Of a stretch of DNA of 64,000 bases, positions 16,539 through 25,360 are shown piece by piece. Source of the stretch: an uncultured Aliiroseovarius sp. (GTDB lineage Bacteria; Pseudomonadota; Alphaproteobacteria; Rhodobacterales; Rhodobacteraceae). The stretch is taken from contig NZ_CANMFT010000003.1 in assembly GCF_947497285.1 (NCBI RefSeq), forward strand, positions 1-64,000, read 5' to 3'. Position numbers and translations under genes: made by a program. Within the stretch, counting starts at the first letter, position 1. Each line of letters begins with the position of its first letter. A model generated the notes under the pieces. It was not told where the DNA came from, searched no databases, and saw nothing but the letters and a program-made list of their open reading frames with translations.

Positions 16539-17585
16539 TCACTCGTAACCCGTCATCTCCAGATATCCCTGTCCGGTGTGGCTGCCGGCTATTTTGACCG
16601 GCCCTTCCCAATAAGGAATTGAAAGCCCCATCCACGCGTTTGGGTTCAGGGCTGTGACGACCACGTCGACCTCGCGATCCGGTAGCGTCACGCGCCACTG
16701 TGTTGGCAGGTCGCGATCAGCGACGGTTGTGTTGGCCAGCGGCGTAGCGGAAAACGCACCGTCGCCATAGGCGGTCGTCGCGCCATCCGGTTCGATCCAG
16801 GTTGAAGAACTGTATTGCGATCCGTCGGTCTGGCGAAGCTGAAACCCCATCAGCTTTGACCCTTGCGCAAAGGAGAGCGAGAACCAGTCCCAGCCGGACT
16901 GCCGCTCTGACAAAGGCTGCGATGACCATTCGCGATCAAGCCAGGCACTGCCTGTGACCGCGACGTTGCCAGTGGGCAGTTTGAGCGTGCCGTCAATCTG
17001 AAGGAACGGCTGGGAATAGTAGTAACTCGCCTGTCCATCAGCGGACTTGACCGAATACCCTTTGTCCCCATGAAAAACCAAAGGTCCATTGGCTTTGAGC
17101 GACATCTCATAGCCAAAATCAGGACCGCTTGCGGAAAGGTTCATGGTGTCAAAATCCGCGCCCTCAAGTTCCCATTCGTCGATCCACGCACGAAAGGGGC
17201 TGGCTGATACGCCGGCCTGACCGATTCCACCACGCGCAAAGCGTTCCGTCGCAAAATGTTGATCCGGCGTTGTGATGGCTGCATGGGCAAACCAGACTTG
17301 CGGAGACTGCCAGCCCTCAGCCTCGCCGGGTGCGAGCGCCGTTCTGAAAAGCGTCCATTGCAAACCGTAAGGCGTCCCGTCCTGCCCGGTCAGGTTCGCG
17401 GTCAAATACCACCATTCAATACGATAGTCCGGGTGCGCGCCGTGATCAGCGGGAAAGCTGAAAGTTGGATTGGGGCGGGGTGCTACAAATCCCTCGGCAT
17501 CACTGCCAAGTCCGGAAAACCCCTGCGCCAGAACACTTGTCGGCCACAGCAGCAAGAAAAGGAGCAGTCTAACGTTCACTTGCAA
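16539..17585 (-). CDS. AttH/CrtC-like lipocalin-fold exported protein
   Basis: This 348-residue protein has a signal peptide ending SVLA|QG near residue 20. It contains YRIEWWYLTANL near residue 53 and WFSLSFAQGSKLMGFQLR near residue 225, both typical of the AttH/hydroxyneurosporene-synthase-like (two lipocalin-like domains) family. Its start overlaps the permease gene by 17 bases. AttH-type proteins occur with an ATPase and FtsX-type permeases in AttEFGH clusters, thought to move lipid-like or hydrophobic substrates; the substrate is unknown. It is not a carotenoid hydratase by context, since no carotenoid genes are near. Confidence 0.7.
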   Translation of the reverse strand: MQVNVRLLLFLLLWPTSVLAQGFSGLGSDAEGFVAPRPNPTFSFPADHGAHPDYRIEWWYLTANLTGQDGTPYGLQWTLFRTALAPGEAEGWQSPQVWFAHAAITTPDQHFATERFARGGIGQAGVSASPFRAWIDEWELEGADFDTMNLSASGPDFGYEMSLKANGPLVFHGDKGYSVKSADGQASYYYSQPFLQIDGTLKLPTGNVAVTGSAWLDREWSSQPLSERQSGWDWFSLSFAQGSKLMGFQLRQTDGSQYSSSTWIEPDGATTAYGDGAFSATPLANTTVADRDLPTQWRVTLPDREVDVVVTALNPNAWMGLSIPYWEGPVKIAGSHTGQGYLEMTGYE

Positions 17586-19956
17586 ACACCTTGAGCAAAG
17601 TCGAGGGCGGCGTGCGCATCAGGCGCAGTGCAGGCCAGGTTGCGGCCAGAAACGCGGCGACCAGCGCGTAGCCACCCAGTTGCAGATAGTCGAGCGGAAA
17701 CAGATACATCGGCAACTTCCACCCAAACGCTTCGACGTTGATAACCGTCAGCAAAGTCCACGCCAGCGCAAGCCCCACCGGGATCGCGCAAAGAAAGACC
17801 AAGCCAGCCAGCAAGACGGCGCGCGACAGCTCTAACCATCCTAAACTGCGACGGGTCAAACCCAAGGCCCAGACCGAGGCAAGTTGCGGCACACGCAGGT
17901 CTGCCAGTGTCAAAAGGCTCATCAAAATTGCAAAGCTGGCAACGCCGAGCGTCAGGATATTCAACGCAGATGTGACGACAAAGGTCCTCTCGAACACCTG
18001 CATAGAAAGTGCCTTGATGGCGACCTGATCAATTATCGCGCTGTCTTCAATGCCAAGCTTTTGCACAATCTGCCGACGCAATGCGGCCTCCGCTTCAGTG
18101 CGTATGCCAAACTGGGCGGGATAGATGCCGGGATGAAGGTCCTGAAAGATATTCTCAGACACGATGACTTGACCTTGCGGGTTTCCGTAATCCCCCACGA
18201 CAGCCGCAACTGGCTTCGTCAGACCCTGTGCCAGAGACACCTGATCCCCAACCCAAAGACCAGCCCGGCGCGCAAGCTGTTCATTGAGGATGACTGCGTC
18301 GCCGTTGTCCACAGCATCCCATGCGCCGGGGGCTTCGTCCAAGAAGTTCCAATTGTTGCGATAGGTTGGGCCGACACGCACGCCGTAAAGATCCACAGGA
18401 AGGCCCGCGACGTTGGCTTGGGCCGTCAGAAGCGGCAAAATCTCGACCCCATTGTCTTGCAAGAAGGATTCCAACGCGGCGCTTTGGCTGGCTGTTTCGA
18501 CACGCACGAATAACTCCGGCGCGAGCCGTTGATCAAGGAATGCGACGAAGGTCAGCCGAAAGCTCGACACCATGGTCGAGACACCGATATTGGCCGTGAC
18601 CGCAAGCAACAGGGCCATCAGTGCAAGGCTGAGGCCCGGCAGTTGTTGTCGTGTGTCGGCCCAGAACCAACGCCACACAGGGGCGATTGTGTGTTTTTCC
18701 AGCGAGGTTAAAATCCTTGCAGCGATTGCAGGCAGAGCCATTGCAGCGCCGATCAAAAGGCACCCCAGCAATGCAAAACCGGCCAATAGCCCATCCCAAA
18801 TCAACGCCAGCGCAGCGGCACTGGCCAGCAGGATAACCGCGCCCATTGATTGCAGCCGAAATCGCGATGCAGTGGCTGTGACCCATGCGCGTGGTCGGAC
18901 GCTTGCCAAAAGCGGCATGCGCGCAATTTGCCAGATCCGGGTTGAAAGGGCGACCGCCGTGCCCGCAACGGCCAGCACGAGTCCGGACACCAACCACGCC
19001 GCGCGCAGCTCTAGCGTGCCCGAGATCTGAGCCCCATAAAGACCGCGCAAGGTCGCCGCGACATCCGGTAACAACAGGGCTGCGATCAGATACCCCAATA
19101 TGATGCCCAAGCCTGCCCCGATCAGGGCAAGCGTCATCATCTCGACGGTGATCAGGGTGATCAGGGTGCGCAGCGGAACACCCAGCGACCGCAACGTGCG
19201 GATCATGCCCCGCCGTTGTTCAAAGGCCAGCCCAATGGTGCTGTGCACGATAAACAGACCCACGGCAAAGCTGAGCAGCCCGAATGCGGTCAGGTTCAGG
19301 TGAAAACTGTCGGTCAACTGCGCGACATCTGCTACTTGCGGCGCGGTCTGAATACGCAGGTCTGGCGCAACGGTGCTGAGGTCTGGTTGATCAAGCGGTT
19401 GATCGGGAAGCAAAATGAGGCGGCTCAGATCGTCGCGCCGCAATATCTGCTGGACGACACCAATGTCCCCGATCGCCATACCGGGTGCGACGCTTTCATC
19501 TGCTGTGACCCGTGTCACCGGCTCAAGAATTCGCGCTGTTTCCTGATTTGCAAACAGGGATTGCCGGCTTTCGAACATCAGCGCAGAGGACGGCGATGCA
19601 GGCGCGTCTGCCACCAGATCAAATGGCGAGGTTGCAGGATCGACGCCAACCAATCGCACGCCTTCCAACCGGCCTTCAACGACAGGCGAGACGAGCCAAC
19701 CGGATCGCCTGAGTGAAACGTATTGCTGTTGCGAAATGCGATCACCCTCTTTCGGGATCAACTGATCGAACTGCCCCCGCCCCAGCGTCGCCGAAGCCGC
19801 GTCATAGCTTGCCCGCGCTTCTGCATTGATCGCCTGCACGCCCGACCAAAGCGCTGTCGCCAAGGCAAGGCCTGCGAGAAAGGCGAACAGCTGGACGGGG
19901 TTGCGGCGCCAATGGGACAGTAGCGCACGCAGGCAATGTCCAGTCATGTCAAACAC
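17569..19956 (-). CDS. FtsX/MacB-type ABC transporter permease
   Basis: This 795-residue permease has the duplicated FtsX/LolC layout. An N-terminal membrane helix (LFAFLAGLALATALWSGV) is followed by a long periplasmic region (about 45-230), three membrane segments, a second membrane set with another periplasmic region (about 480-640) and three final helices with LTLADLRVPQLASVWALG. The size fits the double-permease AttF/G-like type. It overlaps the ATPase gene by 13 bases and the AttH-like gene by 17 bases, so the three products form one exporter system. Such transporters usually act mechanically on envelope lipids, lipoproteins or small hydrophobic molecules; the substrate here is not evident. 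Confidence 0.85.
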   Translation of the reverse strand: MFDMTGHCLRALLSHWRRNPVQLFAFLAGLALATALWSGVQAINAEARASYDAASATLGRGQFDQLIPKEGDRISQQQYVSLRRSGWLVSPVVEGRLEGVRLVGVDPATSPFDLVADAPASPSSALMFESRQSLFANQETARILEPVTRVTADESVAPGMAIGDIGVVQQILRRDDLSRLILLPDQPLDQPDLSTVAPDLRIQTAPQVADVAQLTDSFHLNLTAFGLLSFAVGLFIVHSTIGLAFEQRRGMIRTLRSLGVPLRTLITLITVEMMTLALIGAGLGIILGYLIAALLLPDVAATLRGLYGAQISGTLELRAAWLVSGLVLAVAGTAVALSTRIWQIARMPLLASVRPRAWVTATASRFRLQSMGAVILLASAAALALIWDGLLAGFALLGCLLIGAAMALPAIAARILTSLEKHTIAPVWRWFWADTRQQLPGLSLALMALLLAVTANIGVSTMVSSFRLTFVAFLDQRLAPELFVRVETASQSAALESFLQDNGVEILPLLTAQANVAGLPVDLYGVRVGPTYRNNWNFLDEAPGAWDAVDNGDAVILNEQLARRAGLWVGDQVSLAQGLTKPVAAVVGDYGNPQGQVIVSENIFQDLHPGIYPAQFGIRTEAEAALRRQIVQKLGIEDSAIIDQVAIKALSMQVFERTFVVTSALNILTLGVASFAILMSLLTLADLRVPQLASVWALGLTRRSLGWLELSRAVLLAGLVFLCAIPVGLALAWTLLTVINVEAFGWKLPMYLFPLDYLQLGGYALVAAFLAATWPALRLMRTPPSTLLKVFASER

Positions 19957-20600
19957 CCGCCATGCAGATGCAATTGGCGGTCCATGCGTGCGGCAATGAT
20001 TGGGGAATGTGTGACAACCATCAGCGTGGCACCGGTTTGCGACACCAAGTTCAGCATCTGTGTCAAAACATCTTCGGCTGTTGCCTCATCCAGATTTCCC
20101 GTGGGCTCATCGGCCAGCAACAGCTTTGGTTTCGCGGCAATCGCCCGCGCGATTGCCACGCGTTGCTGCTGTCCCCCGGACAGGGCCTCGGGGTATTTTT
20201 TCAACTGATCTGACAATCCCAGCGCGGCTACGATCCGGTCGATATGCACCGGGTCGACGCGCCCGGACAGCGCGGCCTGAAACTCGATATTTGCCGCAAC
20301 TGTCAGCGATGGGATCAGGTTGAACTGCTGAAAGACAAGTGCGATGTCGGTTCTGCGCAGGACAGCACGTGCGCGGTCGTCAAGCGTGGTCAAATCCTTG
20401 CCAGACACCCACACGTGACCTGCGTCCGCGTCCTCTAACGCACCGGCGATGTGAAGAAGCGTGCTTTTCCCGCTGCCAGATTCTCCTTGAAGCGCGAGTG
20501 TCTGCCCCGCCTCAAGATCAAAACTGACATCCCGCAGAACAGGGACGGACCCCTCGCTGTCGCGGAAGGATTTTTGAACCGCTTCAAACCTAAGAACCAT
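19944..20600 (-). CDS. ABC transporter ATP-binding protein (LolD/MacB family)
   Basis: This 218-residue ATPase has Walker A GESGSGKSTLLH (about residues 39-50), a Q-loop (ALVFQQFNLIPSLT), the signature LSGGQQQRVAIARAIA, Walker B LLLADEPTGNLDEATAE and the switch His in MVVTHSP. The QQFNLIPSLT and NLDEATA phrases are typical of the LolD/MacB/AttE group that pairs with FtsX permeases. It is the first gene of the exporter operon and overlaps the permease start by 13 bases. About 235 bases separate it from the membrane-protein gene upstream, which likely hold its promoter. Confidence 0.9.
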   Translation of the reverse strand: MVLRFEAVQKSFRDSEGSVPVLRDVSFDLEAGQTLALQGESGSGKSTLLHIAGALEDADAGHVWVSGKDLTTLDDRARAVLRRTDIALVFQQFNLIPSLTVAANIEFQAALSGRVDPVHIDRIVAALGLSDQLKKYPEALSGGQQQRVAIARAIAAKPKLLLADEPTGNLDEATAEDVLTQMLNLVSQTGATLMVVTHSPIIAARMDRQLHLHGGCLT

Positions 20601-20835
20601 TGCGCGCCTCCAACGTCAGCTTAGGTCCGCCGGGCGCCGCGAAAAACCTGGCACTACGGCACCCTGAACCAATGACGGCTTGTGGACGGTTTTCAAAGCA
20701 ACTCTGGATGAGGAAGAAAGCCTTGGTCATGCTGCCTTTAAGCTGACCAGCCCCACCCAAGTTGTCCAGTATGAATGTGCGCGCATGTCTGGGCAGGCAA
20801 TCCGCCCCGTCATCTTTGTCTTTCCGCACTGCGCA

Positions 20836-21888
20836 CTAGCCAAAAAAGGACAGATCGGCAAAGGACCCGATGGCGCTGGCCAGTATCGGTGACACGATCG
20901 CCAGAGTGGACTTCAACGCATCCAGACTGGCGATCTGGTTGATGTTGAACCCTTCGATATCGGCGGCAAGCTCTGGCGACCCAGCCTGTTCTACGGCGGA
21001 TTTGAAACGCTCGATCCGAAGCCTCAGGATCAGGCTGACCGGCATATAGTAAGACAGGATCAGCACCGAATACGTCACGCCGCGAAACAGCGATACTGAA
21101 TTGACCAGACCTTCATGCGCAGACCGCACGGTGTCGTCTGCAATCAGCGCGCTGGGCCAGGTCATCCAAGCAAGAACCAGCACCATACCCGTCGTCAGCA
21201 GAATGCCAGAGCAATACAGGTAACGCTGCGCGGTATCTTGAGCCAACTGAAGCGCACGCCCTTCGGCAACCAACCCGTCAGGTGTCGCAAGGTCGGTTGA
21301 AGCGGGAGCCGCAAGCGCCAGAACCATTCCCGTGATGACCGCGCCTGCCGCCAAGGATGTCAGGATGTTCACCCGGTCGAGCAGATACTTCATCGCAAAG
21401 AAGGCACCTTCACCGTTGCAGGCCTGTGCCAATGCAGCCCCCGGCGCGCATCCCGGCAATTCACCAGCCCCCAGCGCGGTGCGGAACAGATTGTCGCCCA
21501 GAAGATAGTGGGATTCGAAACTGTTTGGCATCCACTCCGGTTCAAACGTCGAGAACATGAGCGAGGCGGCAATCACCCCCACAACCCCGCACATCGTGTA
21601 GCAAATCGACCGCATTGTATGGCGCGCATACAATTCAAAGGTGAAGATCGCCGTCAACGTGATCGTGACCGCGCCAAAGAACAAGAGCGCGGCCAGAAAC
21701 TTGTATCTGGCATCCAGTTCGGCCAGCCTTGATGTTTCATCCAGCTGCACACCTGTTACCGACACCGAGGTATCGCCAAACGTGCCCAGCAAGAACTCCG
21801 ACACCGTCAGAACCAGAACCGGCAACACCAGGATCAACAAGTGCTTCGGGGCGATCTGAAGCTTGCTAAAGTCAGACAAGGTTGCCAT
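20836..21888 (-). CDS. multi-pass membrane protein of the protease operon
   Basis: This 350-residue protein has about six or seven hydrophobic segments (HLLILVLPVLVLTVSEF, KFLAALLFFGAVTITLTAIF, CGVVGVIAASLMF, AAGAVITGMVLALAA, ILLTTGMVLVLAWMTW, TYSVLILSYYMPVSLIL and a C-terminal VSPILASAIGSFADLSFF). It has two cysteines in a loop (GCAPGAALAQACNG). No family is recognised. It is the last of three genes on one strand, 48 bases after the SGNH-caspase-M15 gene and so probably co-transcribed. As the only membrane component it could anchor, or be cleaved and activated by, the two protease-type proteins; this is a hypothesis. Confidence 0.65.
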   Translation of the reverse strand: MATLSDFSKLQIAPKHLLILVLPVLVLTVSEFLLGTFGDTSVSVTGVQLDETSRLAELDARYKFLAALLFFGAVTITLTAIFTFELYARHTMRSICYTMCGVVGVIAASLMFSTFEPEWMPNSFESHYLLGDNLFRTALGAGELPGCAPGAALAQACNGEGAFFAMKYLLDRVNILTSLAAGAVITGMVLALAAPASTDLATPDGLVAEGRALQLAQDTAQRYLYCSGILLTTGMVLVLAWMTWPSALIADDTVRSAHEGLVNSVSLFRGVTYSVLILSYYMPVSLILRLRIERFKSAVEQAGSPELAADIEGFNINQIASLDALKSTLAIVSPILASAIGSFADLSFFG

Positions 21889-21936
21889 TGGACCTCTGCC
21901 TCCTCATGCCGAGATCAAGGGGGTGAACAGGACCAT

Positions 21937-24900
21937 TCATCCGATATCGATATCAGCAATCAGGCTTTTTCGCGTGTCTGCCAGCTTGTCGCGAATGATA
22001 TCGCGCACATCGGCATAGATCGTCGGGCTAAGCGCGACCTTCTGTGCCGACAGCCAGTAGTCCAGCTCGTTCTTGCCCCAAGACACGAACAGGATGTTCT
22101 GTTTCTTGTCCTTGTAGCTGAAATTGAATGCACCAAGCGCCATGCTGATCACATCGCCGGAAGCCTCGGCGCTACCGATCTGAAAATTCCCACCGGTCGA
22201 GGTCGAGGTTTCGAAATCGAAAAGTTTGATCTTGCCGTCATCCGACGCCAGCCCGCGCAAAGCCTCGATCGCGCTTTCGACGATCTTGAACTGATTGCCT
22301 GTCGCTACTTGCGCAAGGGTCGCCAAAATCACCTTGTCGAAGCTGCCGCTGCCTTTCATCTTCTGGCTGGATTCAAATGGCGCTGCTTCGCGCGTCCACC
22401 CCATCAGGCTGAGCATCTCCATATAGGTTGCGTGCCACGCGGCTCGCTCGGTGACCGGATCGGCCTTGGCGTCCGCGGCGCGTTGGGCAAACAGCGTCGA
22501 CAGCAACACATCCTCTTTCTGGCTTGGCGTCAGATTCTCAACGAACGAGATTACGCTGGACGCATTGACCGCGGCTTGCATGGTTTGCTGATGCGCGGCG
22601 GATTCAGAGGTCGGGTCAAAGTCTTCACCGGACCGAGCCACCGGATCGGCAAAGGCCGACCTCCGCGATTTGCTGTCAGGCGCTGCGCGTGGCTTTGCCA
22701 ATTTCGTCGCAATCAGGATTGCCAAACGTTCGGCCAAACTGCTTGGCCGGCGCGTCAGCAAGGGCGTCGTGGCAGGCAGGGCTGCGCTGCGAAACGCGGG
22801 TGGCCAAGTGTTGTTGGTGCCGCGCGTATCGACATGGGTGAAGCTGTTGTATCGCCCGATCCCGCCGGTAAAGAAGCCCTCTTTGTCACGCAACCAACGC
22901 AACGCTTGCGCCACGTCCGGTGCCGCCATGCCGGACACTTTGAAATCCAATGCGCAAAACCGCACGTGCTGGCTTCTGGTCGCCCCATTGATGCACGCGT
23001 TATAGGCCGGTGCCCGGTAGGCGTTGGTGATCGCGATGGGTTTGTCCAGCCTGTCACGCAAGTGATCCAACACCTGAGCGGTCTTGGCGATATTGGTCCA
23101 AAGGCTGCGCGGCGGATAGCTGTTCTTACCCTGACAGGCACCGCCCGGCGTGTTGTGACTGCCGCCAAGGATCAAAAACTCGTCGGTGCTGAAATTCTTC
23201 AACCCCAGTGATTTGATGAACCCGTCAAAGTCGGAATAGTCCGGCCATTGCAAGGCGGCCGTTGCGCTGCGGAACCCGGCGCCGCGCGCCTTTGCCGACA
23301 GGATCGCATCAACTTCGGCGTCGGGCAGTTGATCATTCTCATCGCCTTCACCTTCGCCTTCATCATCGACCGCCTTTGTGACAGCCGTCGCGCTGGGCAC
23401 GGTGATGGAACCACCCCCGCACGGGGCGGAACTCTGCGCCACGGGTTGCAACGTGAACGGCCGGTCGGAGACAAAATTCGGCTCTTTGATCAGGCGTTCA
23501 AACAATTGCGGCGTCTGGCTGTCACTGCCTATTTCAACGTCGATCGCGTCCCGAAAGGCGCGATAGCCTTCGTTAAATCGCCCGTTGTCCCAGACCCTCA
23601 GCAGCGCGCCGGTGAAGGCGCCGTTTGCAGGCCCGTCCATCGCAAATTGTTCGTCCTTACACGCCCCAAGGTTCAACACAGACGCTTGAATGGGACTGCT
23701 GAGCGGCGCGGTCATGACGCTTTCCTTCATCGCGCTGTAGGATTTGGAGGCCTCCCGATACGCGGCTTCATTCGCGCGCCAAACGCGGTCTTCGACATGC
23801 AGAGGCATTGCACGCACCCGCGCATCGGGCGTGATGGTGCGGCCAAACAAGGCTGACGGTGCCGTCGGCCCAAACTTCGCCATCGAACCGGAGTGGCAGG
23901 TGTCAGGCACGATTAACACCCGCACCCCGTCCCTGAATTTGGTCCAGAGCATGTAAAGCTCGTCATCGGCGATCTGGAAATCGTAAAGACACAAGGTCTC
24001 GTCCATCTTCTGGTCGCCATCATGGTCTTCATCCTGATTGAAATCAGGCACGCGCCCACCGTGCCCCGAAACCGACAGCAGAAACATGTCACCGGGCTGC
24101 AAGTCCTTGGCGGCGCGTTCGATCTGGTCGACAACATTCTGTCGGGTGGCATCGTGGGTCAGCAGCAATTCCGGTTTGAACCCTTCCGCAAGCGCGATGT
24201 CCTGCATGGCAAGCGCATCCGCCTCGCACGCGGCCAACTGACCATCCCAGCCATCATAATGCGCCGGGTCCACAGTGTTCAGACCAACATGAAGCGACAT
24301 GCCATTCGCGGTTCCACCCGCGATAACAGGCGCGCTTTGCAGGGACCGGGAAATCTGACTGGCAGACCCAAAAGGACCACCTATGATCATCGGCGGACCA
24401 CTGCGTGCATTGGCGATGCGGTTGATTTCGCGCGCGAATTTTCGCGACACATCGCGGTAGCCATCATTGACCGGGTGCAGACCGTCGAACCAACGGTGAT
24501 CCCCCACAACACCGCGGCAGTCGATATAGGTCACATGCGGCATGGAACGGGCCAACCTGCGCAAACGGCGGTTGAACTGATCCATCATTTCGGCCGCAAT
24601 GGCTTTTTGAAGGGTCTTGTCGCGGATCCCGCGCTGTTCCATCGGCTTACCCAGCCAGCGGTCCTTGTTCGGCACCGGATAGTCATATCCGTGGCACAGG
24701 ATAGAGACATGCGGGAAATGCTGATGCACCTGCCGGAACATCCGCCCATAGTGCTTCAGCGCGTCATCCAACAGCGCCTGAAACGAAGGCAGCAGATAGT
24801 CTGCTGGCATCAAGTCAGGGTCGAACTCCTCTAGGTGCGACGCCAAGGCTCCGCTGGCCACCAGATCGTTGCCTCCGCCCGACAGCAGCAGGATCTCGGC

Positions 24901-25338
24901 GCCCGTATCTTTCAGCGCGCCCAGATATTCCTGCTTGTCCGCCATCCGTTTCAAAAGGTCGCCAGCCGCGCCAAGCGAATAGATCGCGTATCGTTTCATC
25001 AGGTGATCAATCGTGTCGATCAGGCGAAGCGGATACTGAAACCAACTGTCGCCTTCGGACACGATGATCGGGCCGTCATAGCCGTCAGAAAGCTTTTTCT
25101 GGAACTTGCCCTTGCGGCTCATTCTGGAAAACCAATTGGCTGAGTTCATCACCGCAGCACTCCGCTGCGCGGCATTCGGCCCGCGCGGGATCTGCACCGT
25201 TGCCGGGTTCAACTTAAATTGCGGCGCGAAGGGGCCGGATTGCTCTTCATCGAGGATGAAGTATTCGGAAAGCTCGGCGTCATCTGTATTCAGATCCGCC
25301 ATCTTGGACATCAATTGTTCCACTGTAATCTTGGCCAT
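21937..25338 (-). CDS. SGNH hydrolase - caspase-like peptidase - M15 peptidase fusion
   Basis: The protein has 1133 residues and no signal peptide. Residues about 88-310 form an SGNH/GDSL-type hydrolase: EGDSWF (Ser98), GGGND (154-158) and a C-terminal DGLHP (Asp285, His288). Residues about 345-620 form a caspase-fold (C14) peptidase with His426 in SVSGHGG and the nucleophile Cys481 in PDTCHSGS, plus the small-subunit phrase GACKDEQ...GAFTGALL. An acidic linker (about 655-675) leads to a M15A/VanY-type peptidase (about 715-850): AYRAPAYN, SQHVRFCALDF (His791, Asp798) and THVD (His835), the three zinc ligands. The last 280 residues are unassigned. All catalytic residues are kept. It is the middle gene of a three-gene operon, 22 bases after the papain-like gene. 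Confidence 0.85.
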   Translation of the reverse strand: MAKITVEQLMSKMADLNTDDAELSEYFILDEEQSGPFAPQFKLNPATVQIPRGPNAAQRSAAVMNSANWFSRMSRKGKFQKKLSDGYDGPIIVSEGDSWFQYPLRLIDTIDHLMKRYAIYSLGAAGDLLKRMADKQEYLGALKDTGAEILLLSGGGNDLVASGALASHLEEFDPDLMPADYLLPSFQALLDDALKHYGRMFRQVHQHFPHVSILCHGYDYPVPNKDRWLGKPMEQRGIRDKTLQKAIAAEMMDQFNRRLRRLARSMPHVTYIDCRGVVGDHRWFDGLHPVNDGYRDVSRKFAREINRIANARSGPPMIIGGPFGSASQISRSLQSAPVIAGGTANGMSLHVGLNTVDPAHYDGWDGQLAACEADALAMQDIALAEGFKPELLLTHDATRQNVVDQIERAAKDLQPGDMFLLSVSGHGGRVPDFNQDEDHDGDQKMDETLCLYDFQIADDELYMLWTKFRDGVRVLIVPDTCHSGSMAKFGPTAPSALFGRTITPDARVRAMPLHVEDRVWRANEAAYREASKSYSAMKESVMTAPLSSPIQASVLNLGACKDEQFAMDGPANGAFTGALLRVWDNGRFNEGYRAFRDAIDVEIGSDSQTPQLFERLIKEPNFVSDRPFTLQPVAQSSAPCGGGSITVPSATAVTKAVDDEGEGEGDENDQLPDAEVDAILSAKARGAGFRSATAALQWPDYSDFDGFIKSLGLKNFSTDEFLILGGSHNTPGGACQGKNSYPPRSLWTNIAKTAQVLDHLRDRLDKPIAITNAYRAPAYNACINGATRSQHVRFCALDFKVSGMAAPDVAQALRWLRDKEGFFTGGIGRYNSFTHVDTRGTNNTWPPAFRSAALPATTPLLTRRPSSLAERLAILIATKLAKPRAAPDSKSRRSAFADPVARSGEDFDPTSESAAHQQTMQAAVNASSVISFVENLTPSQKEDVLLSTLFAQRAADAKADPVTERAAWHATYMEMLSLMGWTREAAPFESSQKMKGSGSFDKVILATLAQVATGNQFKIVESAIEALRGLASDDGKIKLFDFETSTSTGGNFQIGSAEASGDVISMALGAFNFSYKDKKQNILFVSWGKNELDYWLSAQKVALSPTIYADVRDIIRDKLADTRKSLIADIDIG

Positions 25339-25360
25339 CGTCTTTCTCCTTCGCGTTGTC

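Noticed and set aside
21841-23211. 456-residue plus-strand frame opposite the SGNH-caspase-M15 gene
   Set aside because: Antisense shadow with no recognisable domain; the minus-strand protein has all catalytic motifs.
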